From Litoditis marina (taxonomy: Eukaryota; Nematoda; Chromadorea; Rhabditida; Rhabditidae), in NCBI GenBank assembly GCA_964036275.1, contig OZ038434.1:28815511-28879510 (forward strand): a DNA stretch of 64,000 nucleotides, written 5' to 3'. Positions 47,310-58,000 of the stretch are shown in pieces. The number at the start of each line of letters is the position of its first letter. Within the stretch, counting starts at the first letter, position 1. Below the pieces are notes generated by a model, which was given only the letters and a program-made list of their open reading frames with translations, had not been told where the DNA came from and searched no databases. A program made the translations under genes and the position numbers.

Positions 47310-48066
47310 TGAAGAAGATGATCAGAGACTTCATGGAAACATGTGGCGACATTGGCCTCGAAATCAACATGGCGAAAGCAGAATACATGAATAACCAAAA
47401 CGATCTGTTGCCTTTCCGTTTCAATGATGTCGCCCTGCCACCGAAGAAAACTGTCAAATACCTTGGAGTGACAGTCGATATCTCTGGAGCGTTGACTGCC
47501 GAATTGAACAGGAGAATATCATCTGCGGGGTTCGGGTTCAACGAGTATCGAACGATGTTCAAGAGTCTGAGCTTCCCAATGAGTATGAAAAGAAAACTCT
47601 TCAACGCTGTCGTCCTACCTCGTTTTGTCTATGGTTACGAGTCCTGGTCCCTATCCAATTCTCACCGAGATCGTCTGCCTGTCGTTCAGCGCAAAATGGA
47701 ACGTGCGATGCTCAACGTGAAAATTCAAGATCGCCTTCCTAGTGCCACGTTGCGTGGAATCACTAGGTTGAAGGATGTGGTTGTCGAGGCCACAAAACTC
47801 AAATTCTCTTTTTTTTCCAGAATCTCTCAGATGCATCCAGGTCGTTGGTCGTGACAGAGTGGCGCCCGTTCAATAGAAAGCGTGGTCCAGGGCGTCCACT
47901 GGTTAGATGGAGAGATGAAATGGTCCTTGCCGTGCAAAGTTACAATCGTTCGAGGCGAAGAGGTCGTGTCCGTCCGCCCAATGTCCGAGGCGAAGAGATA
48001 TTGAGAATGTGCAGAGATAAAAATCTGTGGAAAGCGATAAAGGAACACCATATTGCAACAATATGA
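47310..48066 (+). pseudogene. RTE-type non-LTR retrotransposon fragment (reverse transcriptase C-terminus)
   Basis: The translation matches the end of an RTE-clade reverse transcriptase: GLEINMAKAEYM, KTVKYLGVTVD, ELNRRISSA, a thumb-like stretch KRKLFNAVVLPRFVYGYESW, LPVVQRKMERAML, and the tail GPGRPLVRWRDEM. The catalytic YxDD region and the N-terminal endonuclease are missing, so the copy is 5'-truncated, as is typical for target-primed insertion. One frameshift lies near 47850, where the frame ending HPGRWS changes to VVTEWRPFNR. Short TTGAA/CTTGAA microrepeats follow the stop (about 48075-48105), as expected for an RTE 3' end. The remnant is not functional. Confidence 0.8.
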
Positions 48067-49057
48067 CGTGAATTAATAAATCTTGAATCCTGAAATCTTG
48101 AAATTGTGTTCTGTTAACAGTTTCGAATCAATTAACAGTGGGGAGAAATTATCATATTCGGACGTTTCAACTAATGTTTGTTTGCTGCAAGTTCGTTCTT
48201 AATAGAAAACCAAGATGTTTTTGACTCATGAAAGTTGCGAGATTATATTTTTTCATTTCACTCTTGAGTTATTGGCCTCCTTTTCTACACTGCAGTTCAA
48301 TCTCAAAAGCTAATCGTTTTTCACTTTACATTCGTTTTTTATACAAATCATGTTGTGGTTCGATCTGAAAGTATGCTGTTACTTACGAATTTCGACCGAG
48401 GAGTAACAGAATCGAACTACATACACAGCGGGATAGGAGAAACTAGGGAATAACGGCAAGAACTTTTCCAAATGCTCTCGTTGTTCTGGATTTTGATGGT
48501 CATGGGACAGATGGAGAATTTTGAAGTGCAAAACTAAGCAAAAACAATGAAGGACAACCGGCTTTGGACATTTTCAAAACCATTTTCGGCACCGTCCGCA
48601 AACTAGCGCGACAGTGTCCACGTACGAGGCGCTCGTTCGGTCGGCAGGAGCGCAGACAAAAAGCCGTACTCGTTTATTCTATTTTATTTCCGTTTCATGC
48701 TTTTTCTTTCGTTCGAGTCAGCATAGTTTTTGAGACGATGAATTACCAGTACAAACTATTTTGAAACTATACGCTGGTGAGGATATCATCCAGTAATGTG
48801 TAAATTGTACACCACAGTGAACATTAGTCAGTCGGCTGCTGCAAAGAAAAAACAATCACGGTGCAGAAATCAAATCTCGAAATAAATGAGTAGAACACGA
48901 ATATATGAATAAAATAGGTGGATATGTTGATTCTGAAAAATGAGACCAAATGAAAAACAACAACTATCATGAATGTTCATTCCCAAAACAGTACCACATA
49001 AAAAACACCACCCATAGAGAAATTATCCAAACTAATTGTTGTTGAAGTAATTGTTGA
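48067..49057. other. Intergenic region 3' of the lectin gene
   Basis: It contains a GATC.AACTAC-type inverted repeat around 48350-48440 (GGTTCGATCTGAAAG against GAATCGAACTACAT), a GC-rich stretch at about 48585-48660 and AT-rich DNA that should include the 3'UTR of the lectin gene. I see no gene. Confidence 0.5.
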
Positions 49058-52000
49058 CTACTTAGCCGGTTTTTCACACACGTAAAACTCCTCACGGGGT
49101 AGGCAGCCCACAGCCACCCAAGTACTTTGGTAGTTGGGATGACGCATCTGAATTATGAAATTTTTTCTCATAAACAAATAGGAGAATAAACAACCATAAT
49201 ATAACCGAATAATAACTCTCACTTTACGAGAACACTCGAAATTATTTTGAATAGTAAATATTTTTCAGAAGTTGTTCCATTCATCTGACGCAGTAGACAT
49301 TTGTTTTGTCCAAGAGCAATTGATTAGCAAAGAATTATGAACTCTCTTTAAGATGGTCTGACAAAAAATAAGTTTCGCGCCTTGCGCTCCACGGTTAATT
49401 CAATCGCTCTAACGCGATTGCGCTCCAAAAACGGAGTTTTCGAATCTGCAATTGTAAATGTTTTCAGAAATTGTTTAATTCATCTGACGCAGTACACACT
49501 TGTCTCGTCTAAAAGCCGTTCATTCCCAAAGATCCATGCACTCTCTAAACTGACGCTAATCACTTTGTTCAATGACGTTGCTGTTTCTTGACCGTCCACT
49601 CCACGATGATCATTATGATAAAACGAACACTTTGGTTTGACTTAGGTGAAAAGTCAGAGGACTATTAAACCCTAAAGGGGATAGTTGGGTGATCGAGTGA
49701 GCGCGGGCCCAAAAGGCCCTGAAAGGGCCGCGAATCTGGTAACGAATACGCGTTGATCGATTTTGAAAATAATTGTGTTGCACTACTTTACATTTTCTTT
49801 CATTTTCCGAGTAAGTACGCTAGGGTGAGCAGAATAAAGAAACTAAATCTAGTAGTTGAGACAAAAAATGGCGTTCTACGCGGCCCTATTGGACCCTAAT
49901 GGGGTGATTTCGGCTACAAAAAATTGCGGGCCTGGAAGGAAACTTTTAGGCTATTGACTTTTCACCTATAAATGTTTTGTGTGTTTTCGTTCATCGTCAT
50001 TACTCCATATTAGCACTCACCAAAGCACATGGTCCATTCATGGATTTATCTTCAAGCTTGGACCAACCCAAGGCTGTTCCGTCTTTCCAGTTCCATATAT
50101 TCTTTTTCCAGTCTTTTTTCAAACCTAACCACACTCTGTCCGGAAGGAAAGCTGAAATTCATTTCTTACCCCCAGCTGTAGATCGAGTGTACAGGCAAGA
50201 AAAATCGCGCGCATCGCAATGTGCTGAACATATTAGTGATTGAGTATCATACATATATTTCTCGTTCATTTCATTATAGTTTGCCACTGACCCACTAAGA
50301 ACGGATACTCACACAATACAAAATAAAAACGCATTTAGTCGTTTTTTTTCGGTTGAAAAACACACACTTTTTATAACACGAGTTCGCTAGTCTTCGGTTC
50401 GAAACTTCTACAAACTGACCTTTCACAAACTCCTGTTCGGTAGGAGAATTGATGGATACAACATGTGCTCCTTTAGCCAGACAGTCATCCTCAGCCGCAA
50501 TAAACGTTTTTTTAACGGTGCTCCCCTGGAAACAAGTATTCACTCCATGACCAACTAACCCATTTCCTGTTTTCTAGCTTTCAACTATGTTGTCACTGGT
50601 TATGAAGTTTTTTCAGAAAGTAATTTTTATCTTCACGAGTTATGCATCGATTGTAGGCTGTTTTTTTGTAAATTTCTTTGTACACCAAATACATCAAACG
50701 ACTCTCCACATTTCGTTTGTGAGTTGTTACTACAAAAACATTAAAAAAGGAAATGCTCATATTTGAAAAAATTGCGCGCTGCGTGCTCTACTACATGATT
50801 AGTTCGGTAAACTCTTCAATGTTCTGTTTTTCCTATTCAATACACTTTAGTGAGAGTACTGGACAGTCTCCTTTACACCAGCCTTTTATACTCTAGTACT
50901 AGTAGGGATGTTTCCGGAATTTTCAAATACACTTTCGCGAAAATACCACCGAAAGTTCTGAGTGATTAACAGTGCATATAATATCGAGGAAGCAGCTCAT
51001 GTACGATTCAATAATGCTCATCGAAAGGTGATGAAAGTTTGAAAAAAAAACCCACTTTGTAACACGATGACTTGTACAGTTTCCATCCATTTTCACATTT
51101 CAGAACTGAAAATAAGATTGCTGTGATTCAAACTGAACAGTTAAAACTAATGAGAAAAATACTTCTCAAATCGATTATTGAACTCATTTACGTGAAGGTA
51201 AGAATCGAAACACATGTGAAGCATTCTTCTGTGTTGATTTCGCAATAACGTACTCAAACTCCAGTTCATTAACTCGAGATAGCGTATTTTCCAAAGAGTT
51301 ACCGGGACGCGGTGTGGTGGTTGTGGTAGTTGTAGTAGTTTTGGTGGTTCTCCTGGTTGTGGTGGTTTTGGTAGTTGTTGCAGTTCTGGTGGTAGATGTG
51401 GCGGTTGCTCCTAAAATACCATAAATAATTATCTATAATATGTTTTATGTTCAACTATTGGTGTCTGTTGTGTAGTACGATTCTTTTGTTTGACTGTTGT
51501 AACATGTTCAACTGCTTAGCATATTTGTGCACACGTGAAAAGTAACGTGGTATTTGAATCATTTGCCAATTACTGTTCCTCACTCGCCGTTTCGCTTGTA
51601 CAGACAGGTATTTCCTTGGTGATGATAATTTGGGGTGTTATCAGTGTTCATCCTTTGGCTCAGGAAACAACATTACTGGCGATTAGGATAGGCAATATTT
51701 TTTGTCGTTTCCCAGTTCATGGTCGTCGACCAAGTGTCTTGTACAAAGAGATCGACACTTTATTGGCTGCGTCTTGTGAAAAAAGTGAGGCGTAGTAACT
51801 CTGAAGCTTGTGAAGAGAACGGGAATCAGTGAACATTATATTGGAAGTGAACATTATATTGCAGCGCGCGTCAAACTGATAGCCTACTTGTTGAACAGAT
51901 GCGCCAGTGTTGATCGCAGTAGGTTTCTATACAAACTGTCTTGTCCCTCCAAGAACCTTTTGAGCAGATCCACTACTATTTAAAAACTGACGTGGTAGAG

Positions 52001-55000
52001 TTGCAGTGGTAGTTGGCTTGGTGGTGGTAGTTGTTGTTCTTGTTTTTGGGGTGGTCGTGGTTACCTGAAACAAAAAATGCTATAGTTCCACGACGGTTGA
52101 ATAGTATATCAAACCGTGTTTTCCGTAACCCTGACTGTAGTTTCGTCAGTAGAAAACCGTTTAGTGACTCTAGGTAAAAAAAGTTGTCTCTCCATGTGAA
52201 GCTTTTTTTACCGTTAGCTTTTTGACTATACTTCGGTTGAAAGTTTCCATCAGATAACCACATAGGTTGCAATACCGGTTAGAGAGATAATTAAACCCAA
52301 AAACACGAGCAAATTGTATAAAAGATTCTCGAGAAATCAGTATCGGTTTGAACATGACCATGTTTCGTTATTCAGTTGTATTCGAGAGACACAGTTTATA
52401 ACAGTTAAACTGATCTTTCAAGTGATCTATCAAAATGCTTTTCTAGTCCTCGTTGTTTACAGGTAAGCTTGCACCCACTGCGTTCACGCCACGCCCACTC
52501 GGTTCTGCGGAACCAGGCAAGCCATAAAGTATTTTTCTTGTCATCTTCTATGTTTTATTGATTTTTTCCTTTTTCTATATTTGATCAGCTCAATTACGTC
52601 CCGTAACCTACTGTTTTGTTCATACTTGAATTCTCGTAGAAAACTATTAGAAGTGGCTTTTCAACTTGGCTCAACATATTAATGGATTTCTGTGCTGCAG
52701 AAAACGACAAAGCAGAATCGTTTTGACAAGACACTTTGATTTTTTTGTCTCATGCTTCACTGAACGTGATATGCTAGTATGAGAATAAATTTAAAAGGTT
52801 GACTGAAACAAAACCCTGAAATACCTGAGGAAAATACATAGAAAAATAAACGATCCGCGGTAATAAACTTGCTCACACGAACTGGTTTCTTGCAGACATA
52901 TCTCATGCGGTGTAGGGTACAGTTAAGATCGTTCCAACTGTACTGTCGTCCACATGTTTTTCCATCTGTCTCGCAAGTTTGCGGGTACAACTTGAAGTGA
53001 AAAGATATAACAAACATAGTACGGTTGGTCATTAGTTATATTATGTATAGGCACCGTTACTCCACAATATGGATAGTATGAAAAATTCTAGGAGAAGCAT
53101 CCATGTGTGAGACAACAAATTCGAATTCAGGTAATTAAGAAACGGGCAGTAGATGAATTTACTGTGAAGACTGGGTTAGTTCAGACGTTTGAGTTATTCT
53201 AGGAAACTTGAAATCTAGTTCAAAAAAGCTGGTTTCTCTTACATGAACGCAATTTTCGTTTCCGCCGTCATTGTTCGGCTCGCCAGTGGCCCAGTACACG
53301 TAGTCGAGATCAGTACCATCCGCATTCCTCCAAACTTTCCGAGTTGTGTCGGTGTTCACCCCAATCCAGAGGTAATCTCGGTGCAAGTGCATGTTTACCG
53401 TCCCGAACATCGGTGATAATTCTGATTCAAGAACAATTCACCGATTAGTTTTGATCACCACGTCAGTTTTCAATCAAGGGTGGATAGAGCAGAACCAAAT
53501 GCTGCATACAAGTGCTTCATCTAGCCGGTCGCCAACATTGGGGCGAAGCACTGCGGCTAGTCATTGATCAGTGCAAACTTGCATGATTTGCGGTTGAACA
53601 TAGTAGTTAAAGATACTAGGTTGTCTTGGACAGACATACATGTCTATTCTATCCCGTTACTGGGTAGGAAGCAGGTGAACATTTTACTGGTCCAGCACTG
53701 GGATTTAACAACTTCTTCTCCCAATACTTTCACCAAAAGGATTGTGCCAAAAATTTTCGAACCGATAAGTTTGTGTCGAACCACACGAAGCTGTAAAAGA
53801 AAACTCACTAGTGACAAACTCATTCTCAGCTTTGCTGTGAATAGATGCTAAATTCGCGCCCATCTCTTTGCATTTGCGCTGGGCGTCGGGCCAGTATTCC
53901 AATGTGTCTTCGACCTGGATAATGATGCAATTAAAACAGCCGATACACAGTGGACATCTCAACAAGTATATTTTCTTCCCGGTATTTCAACTGTGGGGCT
54001 GATTCTCTAAAGATCCCAATGTCCCATTTCAATGTCTCGACGTCCCATTTCAATGTCCAAATGTCTCAATGTCTCGTTTCATAGTCCTAATGTCCTAATC
54101 CAATGTCCCATTCCAAAATTTTCGCTCTGCGCATTTGTCATCGTTTGTCGTCTACGTCTCTAACACATGTGTCTGGCGCTCTCTCACGTCTACACACTCT
54201 CTCACACTAATGTCTCGCACTCTCCGCCTAATCAAATCGATCATGCCTTTGACATAGTTGTGGCAGACATAATCGAAACGACTCGAGGAGCATGGAAATT
54301 TTTTTTAACGATGTTAAGCTACGCCGTCTGATCTTCTAGGAGTCTCAATACTATGTTCATGCGTTAATGTTGCTCAATCATTCCGACTTGTCGTAGTTTT
54401 CTATGTTCAATTGGTAGTTCGCGCACTCCGTGCCTTTCAAAAATGCTTAAAATACAACTGAATAAAGATAGAGGTCCGGACAAGAGAGACAATGTACATG
54501 TAAAAAAAACCTCTGGAAAACACTTCTTGAACTCACTTTGTAACAAGACGATCCATATAGTTGCCATCCCGGCTCACATCTCAACACTGGAATTTATATG
54601 AAACTCTTCCACGAGTAAAGTGAACTTTAGTTGTGTTATTATACAGAATATTTGGACAAAATAGATCAAGAGCGTCCGAGTTCAATTTAGTTAGACTTGC
54701 AACGCATCGAACAAACGACTGGAGCATGTTGTTGCATGTTGTTGAACCAAGACGAGGTTTTAACCTACGATTTTTTCTGAGTGGGTGTGAAACAGTTTTG
54801 TACAGGTAGCGCCATGAATTAGATTAGCAGTAGATAGGTAGCTCGTTCAGGTAGTTTTGTTTAGGTTGATAGGTAGTTTTTTTTTTTACCAAACTTCATC
54901 ACATCCATCATAGCATATGCGTTACACTCTAGTGGGAAGCCACAACCAAAACCCTACATGTGGTGCTTTTTTTCAGTTTGTGAGTTCGGAAATAGGTTAT

Positions 55001-58000
55001 GCAAACCTCATGGAGAGACGAATGCGAAAATATAAACAACACATTTTTAAAATTTTTTTCACTAACCTGGAACATTGGCATGTTTCTTACAAACGTAGTG
55101 TGCATGACGGGTGCAGTTTATAGAATGCCATTGAGAATCTCTGTACTTGTGAGTCTGCAATCAGAGCTTATGTTACACTTTGTGTAGTTTCGCAAAAAAG
55201 GTTACTGGTGGTCGGCAAGAATCGTAAACTGTGCAATGCCTATAACATCAAGGTTCACACATTTTGAAACCAGAATAGTGATGACGAAGAGTCGTGAACT
55301 CACCACAGAGTTTCTGCAAACGGATGTGATAGTGTTTTCGTATATTATTATAGTATACAGCTTGCGACGACACATAACTGAATTGTTTTCACTACTATTC
55401 ACCCCTAATTGTGGTGTCTCCAAGCATTAGTTATATTCATTTGAGTCGAATCATACTCTATATTTACCGTGGTGCAATCGTAATCTGGATGGGGCTGGGT
55501 ACTCGATTTTACCCAATGGATGAAATCCGTTGGATCGCTACCATCCGTCCACTCCCAGTGATTGCCAATTCTAGTGAATCCTATCCATAGCAAATGATCC
55601 GGAGACTTTGATACTTTGGCTTAATAAAAACATTACAAAACACTTGTTACATTGAGAGAAATGAGTTCAGTTCTGTTTGAATACAAGGTCCTTTTCATTG
55701 CAAATGATTTTTCTCTTTGAACGCAGTAACATCTGCATACAAAAACGTGTTCAAGTGCACCAGAAAACTGCATGACGGCCTTCTTGAAGGAATGAAGAAA
55801 TTTGCTCACATGCAGATCTCTGGCTCCTATTTGAGTGTTAGCAATCGTTAAGCTAAGGTCACCTCAAAAATTGCTCCAGAAATGAAGATTGCGGATACAC
55901 ACTGGTTTACTTTAACTACCTAACTTTTGTCCAGAGTTTTAATGGGTTCAGTCATGTAAACTATTTTACAACACATATAAGTTGGTTTACAAAATAGAAT
56001 CACTGAATTTCCAGTTGAACTCACTCATTACAAACGATTCTTCTTCTTTCGAATGAATTGATGCAAGATGTGCGTCTTGTCGAACACACATGGACTCCGC
56101 ATCAAAGTATTCCCGGGCAGAAGTGCCGGCCTGAATTGTTTTTAATAAATGCTCACTACTTCACCGAAGTCACGAGGTAAACCGCAATGTTTTTGTTGAA
56201 ATTCTGCGACGGGGTAGAACGCAATATCCAAATTCTAAGCAAGGTCTCACTTGGAAGAGATTTTTTTGAATCGAAAGCTTGTTCTTCAGTTTCACACCAA
56301 GCTGAGAGCCATGTGATGCCGGGTTCGAATTTCACGATGTTAACCTACGCCGTCTGATCTCCAAGCATTTTGAATACTACGTGCATGCGTTATTGTTGTT
56401 CAATTATTCCCACTTGTCGTGGTTTTCTATGTTCAATTGGTAGTTCGCGCACTCCGTGCCTTCTGAATTTGCCTAAAATGTAAATAAATGAAGGTAGAGG
56501 CCAGGAGCAGAGAGACAATGTACACTTTGAAAAAAATAAAACCTCTGGAAAACGACAAAACCAGCTACACCTTTTGAACTCACTTTGTAACAAGACGATC
56601 CATATAGTTGCCATCCCGTCTCACATCTCAACACTGGAATTTATCTTCCACGAGTCAAGTAAACTTTAGTTGTGTAATTATACAAAATAGATCAAGAAAG
56701 TCAAAGTTCAATTTAGTTAGACAGTTAGAGTTGAAACGCATCGAACAAACGAATGGAGCATGTTGTTGCATGTTGTTGAACCAAAACTAGGTTTCAACCT
56801 ACAATTTTTTTTCTGAGTGGTGGTGAAACAGTTTTGTTCAGGTAGCGTCATGAAGTGGGTGGGTAGTAGATAGGTAGCTCTCTCAGGTAGTTTTGTTCGG
56901 GTAGATAGGTAGTTTTTACCGAAATTCATCACATCTATCATATCATAGGCGTTCCACTCCAGTGGGAAGCAACAACCAAAACCCTAGTTGTGGTGCGTTT
57001 TCAGTACTTTGTGAGTTCGCAAAAAGGTTGTGCAAACCTCTTCGAGAGACGAATGCAAAAAAATGAACAGCTCATTCGAACGAATTTTTCACTAACCTGG
57101 AGCGACATTGGAATGTTTCTTACAAACATAGTGAGAATGACGGCCACAGTTTATATCATGCCATCTGTATGACCGATCCTTGTTGGTCTGCAATTGGAGC
57201 TAATGTAACACATTTTGTAGTTTCACAAAAGAATTCAGTGGTGGATATTAAAGGACGCCAGACATCAACATGGAGAGATCGAGTTCTGACCCGCGGGTAA
57301 TCAAGTTCTGTCCCAGGGACATTTTGTACAACCGCCTAACTGCTCCTCATTTGCTCTATGTCTCGTCGCACATCGCGCTATGCTAATCTATAATAATTAT
57401 TATAAGCGCGTTGCTAATTTCTTACCTCGACAGTAATGCATTAATCCACTTTAATAAAACTGTATTTTTGTAAATCACTAAAATTCTCCATTTTCATATG
57501 AAACGTTTTTCTCAACACCTAAAATTGATCAAAATCAGGTAAATTTCTTTATTGGTGTCCTACCTTTTTTTAAAAAAGAATTCACAAAAGCGTCAAACAT
57601 TTTTAACGTCGAATTCAAAAACCGAAATTTTCAAAATTTCGATTAATTAAGATAATCGGAACTCGAAATATTTGAGACTGAGGAAAGTTAAAAGCTAAAA
57701 TTCGAAACTCGAATCGAAATTTCAAATATTTTGGAACTTGGACTTTGTGAAGAACATCAATTGAACTTTATACATTTTGACAAGATTATAGACGACGCCT
57801 TAACCCCTTAACAACCAGGGTTTCCATATTTAGGCAAGAAGTGGAATCGGTTTTCGACATTTGGATTTTGAGTCGAAAAAAAACCAAGTCGGGAACCGAA
57901 AGTCGAAATATTCGACTTTTTGGGAATTTGCCCAAAGTCGACACTCGGAACGAAATGAGTTGTCGAGGAATCATCACAGAGTTCCTACAAACGTACATGA

